Assembly (NCBI GenBank): GCA_964410965.1
Contig: CAYPIY010000001.1
Coordinates: 248,001 to 312,000, forward strand
DNA: 64,000 nt
Direction of reading: 5' to 3'
Source: JBBIRG01 sp964410965
GTDB lineage: Bacteria; CLD3; SB21; JBBIRG01
How positions within the stretch are numbered: position 1 is the stretch's first letter; every line of letters begins with the position of its first letter. The notes under the pieces were generated by a model. It ran no database searches and had not been told where the DNA came from. It saw nothing but the letters and a program-made list of their open reading frames with translations. This document shows, in pieces, positions 43,163-52,838 of this stretch. Made by a program: the position numbers and the translations under genes.

Positions 43163-45280
43163 ATGTTTTTTTTTGTCAGGTTTTTTTATTCTCATATTTG
43201 CTTCCTGATTTTTTTATCCCTGATTTTACCGTTTGGGATAGGTAACTCCCAAAGCGTTACTCTCGCATACGGACCTTACGCCGGAAGAGTCAAAACGATT
43301 CTAATTTCTCCCGACGGAAACCGTTTTGCAGGAGCAGATGATTTCGGCATATTCAGAGCTTCTCCGGGATCGGATTACTGGACATCTGTAAACACAGGCT
43401 TGGAACACAAATCCGTATGGTGTCTTGCTCAGAATTCATCGCTTCACATATTTGCCGGAACCCTGTACGGAGGAATTTACAAGTCATCCGATCTCGGTCA
43501 GAGCTGGTATGCGGTCAACGGAGGATTAACGTCCCTGGATGTACGTTCTCTGGCGGTAACAAACCATAATACACTGATCGCGGGTACCGCGGACGGCGGG
43601 GCATTCCGTTCGACCGACGGCGGAGAGAACTGGATAGCTTCATCAGCGGGTATGAACGCGCATATGATCCTGTCTCTTGCCATGGATTCTTCCGGAAATA
43701 TATTCGCCGGAACCGCCGGACAGGGAGTATTCAGATCGACGGACGACGGATTGAACTGGCAGGCCGTAAATCAGGGTTTATCAAATTTATTCATCTGGTC
43801 CATGGCAGCCGGAGGACAACATGTGCTGGCAGGCAGTATGGGCGGAGGCGTGCATTGGTCAACGGATAGCGGCAATTCATGGATTCCGGTCGGATTGACC
43901 GAATCCTACATCAACGCTCTCGACATAAACGGTGAGGGCACTTTCTACGCCGGAACCCGGGGAAAAGGTATATACTGTTCTTCGAACTTCGGACAAAGCT
44001 GGAATTATGTGTCCGTAACATTGCCGGATTCGGTTTTTTGGTCGCTGGCCAGCGATCAGGTTGGCAATATTTACGCAGGATCAGATCTCAGGGGCATTTT
44101 CCGGACAAGCATGAACAACTTGGACTGGACTCAATACGGATTACCCGTCGTACGCCTGAAATCCCTGGGCACACGGTTCCAGGACACTGTTTTTGCGGGT
44201 TCTTTCCAGGAGGGGCTTTTCCGCTCAACAAACTCAGGGACGCACTGGCACTGGATACCGATGCCTTACTCAAACATGGATATCAATGCTGCCCTGAAAT
44301 TGTCCGATCATTCTGTCTTAACCGGAACCCGGCTGTTTGGAATTTTGCGGTCGGATGCAACATTATCGAACTGGACATCATCGAACCAGGGGTTGCCGCC
44401 TGTTCCGGTAACAGCTCTGGCTCAATCGGATTCCGTGCTATTTGCGGGCACTTCCGGAAAGGGAATTTTCCGTTCCGCCGATTCGGGTTTTTCATGGCAA
44501 ATGACCGGATTGTTATTCCAATTTATTAGCAATATTTTTGTGTCTCAAGGGACCGGCATTTTCGCCGCGGCGCCCGGACACGGAGTGTACCGCTCGACGG
44601 ATCTGGGTTTATCATGGTTTGCCGTTAATTCCGGACTGACAAATTTATTTGTTTATGATGTATTGGTAAATCATGCCGGAATTGTCTTCGCCGCAACAGA
44701 CGGAGGAGGTGTTTTCCGTTCCGATAACCATGGACTGTCATGGATATCCGCCAACAACGGATTACCCCATTTAAACATTCGTGCCCTCGCGGAAGACCAA
44801 CAGCGAATATTTTCAGGGGGAAGATTCTTATACTTTTCAGACGACTATGGAGACTCATGGCAAATGTTTCCCGGACCTGATTCCATGAGAAACATTAAGG
44901 CCATCTCCAATGGACACCCGGTCATTGTCGCCACCGAAACCAACGGAATTTTTACAATTCCCCCGGTAGCAACCGACTGTGATAAGAATAGTATTGAACG
45001 CCCGTCTCAGTTTGCCATCAGGAACTTTCCAAATCCTTTTAACGGAACGACCTCCATCCGTTATCATGTACCTCAGCGAGAAATGATCCGGTTATCGGTT
45101 TTCAATATTCTCGGTGAGGAAGTAAAGATACTTTATGAGGGCATAGCGGGCCCGGGCTGGCACACTTCTGAATGGAACGGAAAAAACAGCAAAGGGCGGG
45201 ACACGGCAAGCGGCATATATCTGCTGCGCTTTTCCGGACAATCATTTACCCTGTCGAAAAAAATTTTATTCCTGAAGTAA
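43163..45280 (+). CDS. Secreted BNR/sialidase-type propeller protein with sorting module
   Basis: A 705-residue exoprotein; the ATG at 43163 follows AAGGAA and begins a signal peptide. The body is about twelve repeats of roughly 42 residues with the BNR/Ycf48-like pattern (IYKSSDLGQSWYAVNGGLTS, AFRSTDGGENWIASSAGM, VFRSTDDGLNWQAVNQGL), forming a large propeller. The C-terminal 85 residues (FPNPFNGTTSIRYHVP...SGIYLLRFSGQ) are the FlgD-like sorting domain. No sialidase catalytic Arg/Asp set is evident, so it is likely a binding protein. It follows the LprI-like gene by one base and precedes an AEC transporter. Confidence 0.88.
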   Translation: MFFFVRFFYSHICFLIFLSLILPFGIGNSQSVTLAYGPYAGRVKTILISPDGNRFAGADDFGIFRASPGSDYWTSVNTGLEHKSVWCLAQNSSLHIFAGTLYGGIYKSSDLGQSWYAVNGGLTSLDVRSLAVTNHNTLIAGTADGGAFRSTDGGENWIASSAGMNAHMILSLAMDSSGNIFAGTAGQGVFRSTDDGLNWQAVNQGLSNLFIWSMAAGGQHVLAGSMGGGVHWSTDSGNSWIPVGLTESYINALDINGEGTFYAGTRGKGIYCSSNFGQSWNYVSVTLPDSVFWSLASDQVGNIYAGSDLRGIFRTSMNNLDWTQYGLPVVRLKSLGTRFQDTVFAGSFQEGLFRSTNSGTHWHWIPMPYSNMDINAALKLSDHSVLTGTRLFGILRSDATLSNWTSSNQGLPPVPVTALAQSDSVLFAGTSGKGIFRSADSGFSWQMTGLLFQFISNIFVSQGTGIFAAAPGHGVYRSTDLGLSWFAVNSGLTNLFVYDVLVNHAGIVFAATDGGGVFRSDNHGLSWISANNGLPHLNIRALAEDQQRIFSGGRFLYFSDDYGDSWQMFPGPDSMRNIKAISNGHPVIVATETNGIFTIPPVATDCDKNSIERPSQFAIRNFPNPFNGTTSIRYHVPQREMIRLSVFNILGEEVKILYEGIAGPGWHTSEWNGKNSKGRDTASGIYLLRFSGQSFTLSKKILFLK

Positions 45281-45291
45281 CCGGGGAAATC

Positions 45292-46203
45292 ATGGCCAAT
45301 ATATTTTTTGTGATCATCTGTCTCAGTCTCGGCATTCTGCTCAGAAAAACGAAACGCATGCCCGAATATACCTCTTCCGCATTGAATGCTTTTATCGTCC
45401 ATTTGTCCCTTCCTGCGCTGACACTGATCCACATCCATAATCTGACATTTGACCATACGCTTATTTTTTCCGCAGTGATGCCCTGGATTTTCTTCGGTGC
45501 GGGAACCCTTTTTTTCATAACAGCCGGCCGATGGATGAACATACCCGCAAAAAGCACCGGTTGCCTGATCCTGACGTGCGCGCTGGGCAATACTTCCTTT
45601 GTTGGCCTGCCGATGATCGAGGCGTTCTTCGGCAAGGAAAACCTAAGCGTGGGGCTTGTAGTGGATCAGGCGGGAACTTTCCTTGCGTTATCCACTCTCG
45701 GAATCATCGCGGCCACACATTATTCAACGGGTAAGGTCCCTTTTCATCAGTTGATCAAGCGGATCTTCATGTTTCCCCCGTTTTACGCCTTCGTTCTTGC
45801 AGTTGCCCTGAAACCGTACTCTTTTCCTGAATGGGCTTCCCTGTTCCTTGAACGCGTCGGCGCGACGCTGATTCCACTTGCATTGCTTTCCGTGGGTTTC
45901 CAGATCCGCTTCCACGCTATTCAGCAAAACCTGAAAAAAATCATTTTGGGATTGTCCTTCAAATTATTCATCGGCCCGGCTCTCATGCTGATTTTATTTG
46001 TGTATATGCTGAAGGGAACCGGAACCGTTCTGCAGGTCACTCTTTTTGAAGCGGCTATGCCGCCGATCATCATGGGTTCGATTGTCGCGATTGAGCATAA
46101 GCTTGATCCCCCTCTTGCGACGCTGCTCCTTGGTATCGGCATCCCTCTTTCAATCCTTACGCTGAGCCTATGGTATTTCGTTTTTCAGGCGCTGGGTTTC
46201 TGA
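45292..46203 (+). CDS. AEC-family transporter (auxin efflux carrier-like)
   Basis: A 303-residue ten-span membrane protein of the AEC/BASS-like superfamily. The ATG at 45292 is preceded by GGGGAAA; the longer in-frame ORF would overlap the upstream exoprotein. Family features are the N-terminal NIFFVIICLSLGILLRKTKRMPEYTSSALNAFIVHLSLPAL, the mid-chain CALGNTSFVGLPMIEAFFG and the late PPIIMGSIVAIEHKLDPPLATLLLGIG. Substrate, usually an organic acid, is unknown. The 3' end overlaps the convergent helicase gene by 19 bases. Confidence 0.92.
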   Translation: MANIFFVIICLSLGILLRKTKRMPEYTSSALNAFIVHLSLPALTLIHIHNLTFDHTLIFSAVMPWIFFGAGTLFFITAGRWMNIPAKSTGCLILTCALGNTSFVGLPMIEAFFGKENLSVGLVVDQAGTFLALSTLGIIAATHYSTGKVPFHQLIKRIFMFPPFYAFVLAVALKPYSFPEWASLFLERVGATLIPLALLSVGFQIRFHAIQQNLKKIILGLSFKLFIGPALMLILFVYMLKGTGTVLQVTLFEAAMPPIIMGSIVAIEHKLDPPLATLLLGIGIPLSILTLSLWYFVFQALGF

Positions 46204-49010
46204 TGATTTCCGAAAAATGTGCCAATCGCTTCGTTCAGTCCATCCTCGGTTTTGACGACCCTGCTTTCGGCTGGAAGAGATTTCAGAAACCATTTTCCGT
46301 AGCTCTTACAGACGAGCCGGTTATCCGAAAGCAGAATTACACCCTTGTCGTTTTTATGCCGTATCAGCCGTCCGAAACCCTGCCTGAATTTGATGACGGC
46401 TTCAGGAAGGGAATAATCATAAAAGGGATTTCCTCCGTTTGTTTCGATGCGTTCCAGTTTCGCTGCGACCAGAGGATCGGACGGAACCTCAAAAGGAAGC
46501 TTCGTGATGATCAGCATCTCCAGCGCCTCACCGGGTACGTCCACGCCCTCCCAGAAGCTGTCCGTGCCGAAAAGCACCGAGGAAACATCCTGCCGGAAAC
46601 GGTGGGTCAGCGCAGTACGCGATGAATCCTGCCCCTGCATAAGGAGGACGATTTTCTCCCTTTTCATGGATTCATGCAGCATATCATAACACTGCCGCAT
46701 CATCTGGTAGGATGTAAACAGTACAAGGGTTCCCCTTCTGTGTGTCACCGCAATCCGGCGAATCATTTCAGCGATATGACCCGGAAAAGACTCATGGGCC
46801 GGATCGGGAAGATAGGATGGGATGATCAGCCGGCTTTGACGGCTGAAATCAAAAGGAGAACCCGCCGCGTATTCGGAGACTGACAGACCCGCATGATCGC
46901 CGAGTCCGGCGCGGCTTTTGTAATAATCAAATTTTCCCGCCACGGACAGAGTCGCCGATGAAAATACGCAAGTTTTCAGCCTTTCATACAGCACCTCGCG
47001 CAATTTATCCGCGATATTGAGCGGAACCCCGTAAAACCGTACATCGTATGAACGGTCGCTCTGGGGAAGTTCATACCAGAATACAAATTCTTCCTCCTCC
47101 GCCTTCATCAGCACATGGAAGTGATGGATCAGTTCTTCCAGCTCCTCGTACCGTGATTTGACCTGCATTTGAAAATCGGCAGACAGACCCAGATCTTTCA
47201 TGAAAGCCGACTGCAGCGCCGTCATCATGTTTCGCAGCGACAAAAGCAGTCGTTCGGCTGGCTCGACCCATAAATCATTGAGATCAGAAATCTCGGTCCA
47301 TGACGGCAGATCGCCGCGGTACCGAATTTTTTTCCGTCCGGCGTGGTTCTTTTCTCGGGAACCGTTTTGACGGTTTCCCGCGGATAACCTGACCGTCACC
47401 TGCTGAAACCATGACTGCACCTGTATCCAGGTCTGCACACAGGCATCCGTTGCCTGACCGATGAGTTCTTCCAGTCTCTTCCGCCGGACCTGAGCCAGAC
47501 CTGCTTTCTGCAACTGCGCCCGCAACTGAATGAACAAGCCTGTCTCGAAACGGTCCCGCTCGTACAAATGCCCCAGATAAGCCTTCATGCCCCAAAGGGT
47601 GAATTCCAGGCCGAGATACTGCTGTGCGACTTTTTCCAACTGATGGGCTTCATCGATCACAAGATGATGATAAGGACCGAGTATGGAACTCTCGGCGTTG
47701 ATATCGGAGAATAAAAGGGAGTGATTGATTATGGTCAGGTGGGAACGTCTCGCCAGATCACGGATTTTTTTCACATAACATTGTTCGAAGAAATGGCACC
47801 GCTGGTTCAGGCAGTACCGTTTATCCGAACAGGCCTTGTCCCATATAAACCTTGACAATCCTTCGGGCAAGGAAGTGCATTCGCTGATATCTCCCGTTAA
47901 AGTGTAAAGCTGCCAGAACAGAACGGGAAGAACCGCATCCCTTTCATACGGGCTCAGATGATAGGACGGTTCGGAAAGGATCTGGTTCCACCGGTGCCTG
48001 CAAATGTAATTGGAACGTCCTTTCAGGAGAACGGCGCTGAAAGGCCGCCCGGCAAGCGACTGCATCAGCGGGAGATCCTTATAAAAAAGCTGGTCCTGAA
48101 GATTCTTGGTATGGGTACTGATCACGACGGTTTCGCCGGAATTGCGCGGCTCGGTCGCAAACAGGTAGGCCGGTATCAGGTAGGCCAGTGATTTTCCGGT
48201 GCCCGTTCCGGCCTCAGCAAGAAGGAAAGAAGCATTCTCAAATGCTTCACCGATCACCGATGCGAGTTCAATTTGTTCGGTCCTGAGTTCGTACCCGCTC
48301 AGCCCGTTCTCAAGTTTTCCGTTTTTCCCGAACCAGGACCTGATTTGAGATATCATCGATTCCTCACCCGATTCTCCGTCGTTGTCCGGCCATTGGTCTG
48401 TGCCGATAAAATTGACTGGCATCCGGAGAACCGGCAGTGGCGGATAGCGAAAAACTTCTATGGAATGTTCTTTTCTGTACTCAGCGATGCGGACAATCAG
48501 TTGATATTCAGCGTCGCCCTTTCCGGAAAAAAGCTCCGAAAATGCATTCAGCGCCTGCAGATCAATCTGAGCAAACCTTTCCAGCATCCTGTAAAAAGCA
48601 ATGTAAAGGCCGGGTCCGGAACCGGAATTCAATTCCGGGAAAATTATTTTTTCAACCTCCGGCCATTGATAATCGGATAGAACGGGCATAATCAGCCGCA
48701 GCCATTTTTCAAGCCTGCAGACCTGTATGCTTCCTGATAATTGCGCATCAAGCCTCTCTTTCATCCACGACATTTCCTCAAGGTCATTGTCATTCCACGA
48801 CAGATACAATAATCCGGTCCTGATCGGATCCGGACCCAAATACCGGATCAGCGGCTGAAAGGATTCCTCATTGTCCTGAAGAGGGAAAGTTTTGCTTTCC
48901 CGGTTGCCGACAACAGTAACGGCAGCGCTGAAGTCGCCGGAAACGGGATCCGCAGAATCCCCGGCCATGAGATACCATTTCAAATTCAGGTAAGATAATA
49001 ATGCGTCCAC
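46185..49010 (-). CDS. DinG-type ATP-dependent DNA helicase
   Basis: A 941-residue superfamily 2 helicase of the iron-sulfur XPD/DinG type. Walker A is AGTGTGKS (267-274, Lys273) and the DEAH box is 453-456 (VIDEAHQL). Cysteines at 337, 400, 405 and 411 (with 394 nearby) can form the 4Fe-4S cluster between motifs Ia and II. The C-terminal half has the helicase motifs GTLVLFTSYQMM, FGTDSFWEGVDVPGEAL and RQGFGRLIRHKND. The first 230 residues resemble no recognised domain; the DnaQ-like exonuclease found in Gram-positive DinG is not apparent. The chosen start is a GTG. Confidence 0.9.
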   Translation of the reverse strand: MDALLSYLNLKWYLMAGDSADPVSGDFSAAVTVVGNRESKTFPLQDNEESFQPLIRYLGPDPIRTGLLYLSWNDNDLEEMSWMKERLDAQLSGSIQVCRLEKWLRLIMPVLSDYQWPEVEKIIFPELNSGSGPGLYIAFYRMLERFAQIDLQALNAFSELFSGKGDAEYQLIVRIAEYRKEHSIEVFRYPPLPVLRMPVNFIGTDQWPDNDGESGEESMISQIRSWFGKNGKLENGLSGYELRTEQIELASVIGEAFENASFLLAEAGTGTGKSLAYLIPAYLFATEPRNSGETVVISTHTKNLQDQLFYKDLPLMQSLAGRPFSAVLLKGRSNYICRHRWNQILSEPSYHLSPYERDAVLPVLFWQLYTLTGDISECTSLPEGLSRFIWDKACSDKRYCLNQRCHFFEQCYVKKIRDLARRSHLTIINHSLLFSDINAESSILGPYHHLVIDEAHQLEKVAQQYLGLEFTLWGMKAYLGHLYERDRFETGLFIQLRAQLQKAGLAQVRRKRLEELIGQATDACVQTWIQVQSWFQQVTVRLSAGNRQNGSREKNHAGRKKIRYRGDLPSWTEISDLNDLWVEPAERLLLSLRNMMTALQSAFMKDLGLSADFQMQVKSRYEELEELIHHFHVLMKAEEEEFVFWYELPQSDRSYDVRFYGVPLNIADKLREVLYERLKTCVFSSATLSVAGKFDYYKSRAGLGDHAGLSVSEYAAGSPFDFSRQSRLIIPSYLPDPAHESFPGHIAEMIRRIAVTHRRGTLVLFTSYQMMRQCYDMLHESMKREKIVLLMQGQDSSRTALTHRFRQDVSSVLFGTDSFWEGVDVPGEALEMLIITKLPFEVPSDPLVAAKLERIETNGGNPFYDYSLPEAVIKFRQGFGRLIRHKNDKGVILLSDNRLVCKSYGKWFLKSLPAESRVVKTEDGLNEAIGTFFGNHQKPSA

Positions 49011-49253
49011 AGCAGGGCCCTAAAACGTCCGAAAAATCAAACTGATGATACACAAAGTAAAGATCGGTTTCAATAAAAAGTTTGGGTATACCGGTTCTAC
49101 CTATCCCAGGTGAGATACTAATTTCCGCGGACCTTTGCATGCATAGAGCGTAAGACTCCAAAGAACGATCGTTCCTGACACAAATGATTTGAAAAGCTGG
49201 AGAGAATTTGCTATACTTGTTTAAGCAAACCAATATGACAAAGGGTTGATGAA

Positions 49254-49508
49254 ATGAATACCCGATCCAAGGAAAAATCAATCACGATGGCACGTGAGAT
49301 CACCGAAGCCATGATTACTTTAGAAATCGCATTATCCCCCGGGGCCGGCGAGAATGAAAACATTGAAGCCAAAAACGTGGTTACCCAGGTACTGAGAAGC
49401 TATAAAACGTTTATCGAATCGGTTTCAGGCGCGGATCAGAAGGAAGTGTTGGAATTATTTTCAAAAAAAATCGAGGCCATGGCTGTAAAAGCAAAACTTC
49501 TTGAATAA
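49254..49508 (+). CDS. Small hypothetical helical protein
   Basis: An 84-residue protein not recognised. It is helical and acidic (ITEAMITLEIALSPGAG, EAKNVVTQVLRSYKTFIESVSGADQKEVLELFSKKIEAMAVKAK). AAAGGG precedes the ATG. It has no signal peptide or cysteines and lies between the divergent helicase gene and a convergent YbjN-like gene. Confidence 0.6.
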   Translation: MNTRSKEKSITMAREITEAMITLEIALSPGAGENENIEAKNVVTQVLRSYKTFIESVSGADQKEVLELFSKKIEAMAVKAKLLE

Positions 49509-49538
49509 TGGCCATGGCCCCCACATTGCTGAACGAAG

Positions 49539-49982
49539 TTATCCTCCGAATTCGTTCTTCAGTTCGTCATCATATTTATCGGCATACCATCCTACCCGGT
49601 CGAAACTGGCCCGGCATTCGTTTTCATCCATGCCCTCGCATTCCCTCAGGATACGGAGCCAGACCCACCCGTCATGGATAGAAAAACTTGCCGCGTACAT
49701 GTCATGATTCAGAATCAGAAGTTTTTCGTACAATTCCTTCAGTTTCGGAGTGACAATACGCATGACCGGAGAAGCGATGCAGAAATACGCGTATCCGTCC
49801 TGCGTCATATAGACGTCTACATAAACCGTCGCAGAGCCTTTTTGCAGGTTCCATTGCCCCTGCACCGGTACCCCGTTCTGGTCTTTTACCCGGCAATCCC
49901 CGATGGGCGCGCCAAGGCCGCTGATGACACGTTCAACGAGTTCATAATAAGGAGCCATCCGGTTGGAATTTGGATCAGGCAT
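49539..49982 (-). CDS. YbjN-like protein
   Basis: A 147-residue soluble protein resembling the YbjN/CesT-chaperone fold: SATVYVDVYMTQDGYAYFCIASPVMRI, a helix LKELYEKLLILNHDMYAASFSIHDGWVWLRILREC and the terminal helix with MDENECRASFDRVGWYADKYDDEL. A very strong AGGAGGTG motif lies before the ATG, suggesting high translation. The role of YbjN proteins is loosely tied to motility and stress regulation; none is assigned here. Confidence 0.6.
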   Translation of the reverse strand: MPDPNSNRMAPYYELVERVISGLGAPIGDCRVKDQNGVPVQGQWNLQKGSATVYVDVYMTQDGYAYFCIASPVMRIVTPKLKELYEKLLILNHDMYAASFSIHDGWVWLRILRECEGMDENECRASFDRVGWYADKYDDELKNEFGG

Positions 49983-50026
49983 GATGCACCTCCTGGAATG
50001 GTTGATGAAATCGGTTTTTTCCGTTA

Positions 50027-50941
50027 TCAGGCAATCAATTCTTTATAGGATTTGTTCTCAAAAATGGATTCCAATCCGTCATCGATGCTTAGAATGGGGG
50101 TCTTCAGAATGGAAACCGCCAGATTGTTGTTCAGCGAAACGTCTGCGGGGCGTCGTGCGGTCAACTTAGCCTTGTCAATGTTGCTTGATTTCAGGGTATC
50201 GTTTGGTAATCCGAGATGAGCGGCGAGCCGGACTCCGAAATTATACCGGTTGATCCGTTCAGGGCCGGCAAGGTGCAGAATCCCTGAAAAATCAGACTCG
50301 GCGATTTCCAGAAGGCACTCCGCAGCGTTGGAAACACTGATCATCGTGCGGTACTGGTCCTGAAACAGGTCGAGATCCTGGCGATGATGCATCGAATGCA
50401 GAATGCGGTGAAAAAAAGTGGGCTGCAGATTCAGATTGATGCCGTACATCAGGCTTAAGCGGATCACAGCGGGCCTGACGGTATGTTCCGGATTGAGGAT
50501 TTCCTGTTCGGCTTCATACTTGGTATCTCCGTAAAAATTGACAGGATTCGGCGAGTCCGTTTCAGCATAATTCCCTTTTTCCCCGTCAAAGACCAGATCT
50601 GTGGAAGTAAAGACCAGACGTGCGGAATGAGCCTGGCAATAATGATTGATTTCCTTTACCGTTTCGACGTTGATCTGCCAAGAATCCAGTTTTTTCTTTT
50701 CGCATTCATCCGGCGAGGACATGGCCAGTGTATGAATTATCACATCGGGCCTGATTTTCTCCAGGAAAGTCCTTATGAGATTCCGGGCATCCATGAAATG
50801 CCAAAAAACCTTATGATAATTGGGGTTCACCGAATAATATGTCGCGTGTACCGATTCCCAGCGGTTTCCCGTTACCGCCTGCCGGACAAGATGGCTTCCC
50901 AATGTTCCTGTACCGCCCGTAATGAGTATTTTTTTTGCCAT
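50027..50941 (-). CDS. RmlD-like NAD(P)-dependent sugar epimerase/reductase
   Basis: A 304-residue extended SDR of the dTDP-4-dehydrorhamnose reductase (RmlD) type. The cofactor loop is LITGGTGTLGSHL, followed by DARNLIRTFLEKIRPDVIIHTLAMSSPDECE and STDLVFDGEKGNYAETDSPNPVNFYGDTKYEAE, which contains the catalytic Tyr-x3-Lys. Substrate is uncertain because no other rhamnose genes are nearby; it may also be a methionine-adenosyltransferase-beta-like protein. AGGA precedes the ATG. Confidence 0.85.
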   Translation of the reverse strand: MAKKILITGGTGTLGSHLVRQAVTGNRWESVHATYYSVNPNYHKVFWHFMDARNLIRTFLEKIRPDVIIHTLAMSSPDECEKKKLDSWQINVETVKEINHYCQAHSARLVFTSTDLVFDGEKGNYAETDSPNPVNFYGDTKYEAEQEILNPEHTVRPAVIRLSLMYGINLNLQPTFFHRILHSMHHRQDLDLFQDQYRTMISVSNAAECLLEIAESDFSGILHLAGPERINRYNFGVRLAAHLGLPNDTLKSSNIDKAKLTARRPADVSLNNNLAVSILKTPILSIDDGLESIFENKSYKELIA

Positions 50942-50999
50942 GATGAATTCCTGGGTATTCAGCGAAAATTGTACTTGATTAACCGCATGCGTGAATATA

Positions 51000-51881
51000 T
51001 CATCTTTCAGAACAATTTGCCATCATTTTTTTTGTCCTTTTTTCCTGACCTCTTTTTCCTATGACCGACTTGAACGTTTTCTTCCGGATATTTCTTACCA
51101 GAGCCGGATACGAATTCTTCAGCCAATTGCATGCTTTACAGTACTCCGGATATTTTTTTTCATTTTGCCTGAATATCCAGCCGTGATTTCTTTTTCCCTT
51201 CGGCGTAGGTTCGGCAGGAATAATATGATGCAGAATTTCATGATACACGATATATTCAACCACATACCCAGGCACCTCCGGATCATCCAGCATTCCGGAA
51301 ATCATGATCATACCGGCCCGGGAGTCATAATGACCGAGCCGGGACACGGCTTTGCGCAGGCTCCATCCGATCCGGAGATCATTCGCGGCATGTTGAAAAT
51401 ACAACCGGCTCACTTTTGAAAGAATCCGCTGAAGGTCATGATGATTCCCCTGGGATACGAACCGCTTCTGAGTTTCCGGGAAGGTTCCTGCTGCGTCCAG
51501 TCTGCGGTGAAGTCTCGAATTTTCCTCATTGAACTTTCTGAGGATTTCCGGATGGCATTTCATCCCATACATATCCGACCACATGCGGTGAGCGAGCCCC
51601 TCAAAGAATTCATCCGGCTGGCCGTTCGCGAACTTGGCTATCCGGACATACGCCGATGTCCCTTTGACGCGTATCGTATATTTTAGGCTTTTGTAGGGAT
51701 GAAACGATATATGGATGTGCCTGATCGGATAGTTCTTCCTCGACCGGTTACGGTAAATATCAAAAACCTCCTGAAATAGGCGGCTAATCCGTTCGGTCAG
51801 TCCGGAAGGCGTTTCCTGCCGATTCGGTATTTCATGACAGAAATCAAAACTGAGCTGATCCTCATGATTCTTGTGTTCCAC
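51000..51881 (-). CDS. SprT-like zinc metalloprotease
   Basis: A 293-residue soluble protein with a SprT-like zinc site HEILHH (YIVYHEILHHI), a following His in KRNHGWIFRQNEKKYPEY and helices typical of the family. The N-terminal 100 residues (QEVFDIYRNRSRKNY, RHIHISFHPYKSLKYTIRVKG) are also of the SprT type. SprT-like proteases include DNA-protein crosslink repair enzymes, but bacterial roles are poorly known. The tail is very basic (KKTFKSVIGKRGQEKRTKKMM), consistent with DNA binding. It starts with GTG and lies 58 bases upstream of the RmlD-like gene. Confidence 0.82.
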   Translation of the reverse strand: MEHKNHEDQLSFDFCHEIPNRQETPSGLTERISRLFQEVFDIYRNRSRKNYPIRHIHISFHPYKSLKYTIRVKGTSAYVRIAKFANGQPDEFFEGLAHRMWSDMYGMKCHPEILRKFNEENSRLHRRLDAAGTFPETQKRFVSQGNHHDLQRILSKVSRLYFQHAANDLRIGWSLRKAVSRLGHYDSRAGMIMISGMLDDPEVPGYVVEYIVYHEILHHIIPAEPTPKGKRNHGWIFRQNEKKYPEYCKACNWLKNSYPALVRNIRKKTFKSVIGKRGQEKRTKKMMANCSER

Positions 51882-52119
51882 AAAGTCAGAATAAAATGAT
51901 TTCCGGAATTATGCAATATGAATATTTGATCTTCCAGTTCCGGATTTAAATCCGCAAACGACAGCATGAACTTGACTCCATCCTTACCGGTTAATAAAGA
52001 TTATCCGAAAAAAACCTGATTCTCAAGATTTCATGTGATTTTCAATATTTTATAAAATATTATTGAAAGTACGGACTAATTTATTTACCTTTTTTAAATT
52101 ATGTTTTGAGTTTGCATGT

Positions 52120-52818
52120 ATGAGAACTGCATTGGTAACCGGCGCAACGAAAGGAATCGGATTTTCCGTGACCGAACACCTTCTTCAGCATGACTTTACG
52201 GTCCTGGCTTTATCAAGGAACGCAAGCCGTTTAAACGGCTTGCGGCTGGAGATGAACTCGCCCTGCCTTGATATTTATTCCTGTGACATATCCGACCCGG
52301 ACCAGGTCGACAAGACATTTCAGGCGCTTTCACAAAAGTATCCGTCAGTGGATCTGCTGGTCAATAACGCGGGCGTGGGATATTTTGAATCCCTGCAAAC
52401 GACGACGCGTATGCACTGGCAGGAAACGATAGCGACCAACCTGAGCGGACCTTTTTATATTACTCAGCGATGCCTCCCTCTTCTGAAAAAAAGCGACAAA
52501 CCTCATATCATCAATCTTTGCTCCACTGCAAGTCAAAAGGGATTTCCCGGATGCACATCTTATTCCGCTTCTAAATTCGGCTTACTGGGAATGACCGAAG
52601 TCTGGCGGGAAGAACTCCGTGCTGAACGGATCAGAGTCACGGCGCTAATTTCCGGAACCGTACGTACGCCTTTCTGGCAGTCTTTTGAAAACAGCTTCGA
52701 TACATCACTGATGCTTTCCCCGGAGGAGGTGGCGCATACTGTCCTATGGATTTATGAACACCCATCCGGCAGTTCGATCGATGAAATTGTAATCAAACCC
52801 ATAACCGGCGACCAATAA
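52120..52818 (+). CDS. Short-chain dehydrogenase/reductase
   Basis: A 232-residue classical SDR. The start at 52120 (MRTALVTGATKGIG) is chosen because the family begins here. The cofactor loop TGATKGIG, NNAGVG near residue 82, catalytic Ser135, and Tyr148-x3-Lys152 in YSASKFGLL are intact. The C-terminal SGTVRTPFW segment is typical. Substrate is unknown; the fold covers many ketone reductases. It lies 20 bases upstream of the GGDEF gene and may be co-transcribed. Confidence 0.9.
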   Translation: MRTALVTGATKGIGFSVTEHLLQHDFTVLALSRNASRLNGLRLEMNSPCLDIYSCDISDPDQVDKTFQALSQKYPSVDLLVNNAGVGYFESLQTTTRMHWQETIATNLSGPFYITQRCLPLLKKSDKPHIINLCSTASQKGFPGCTSYSASKFGLLGMTEVWREELRAERIRVTALISGTVRTPFWQSFENSFDTSLMLSPEEVAHTVLWIYEHPSGSSIDEIVIKPITGDQ

Positions 52819-52838
52819 ACTGGTCAGGAACGTTCAAT

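Noticed and set aside
43163..45280. Sialidase
   Set aside because: BNR-type repeats are present, but the catalytic Arg triad and Asp-box context of sialidases cannot be identified, and the repeats fit the generic propeller of FCB exoproteins better.
49011..49253. Possible RNA gene upstream of the 84-aa protein
   Set aside because: No tRNA cloverleaf or strong hairpin with a T tract was found in the gap.
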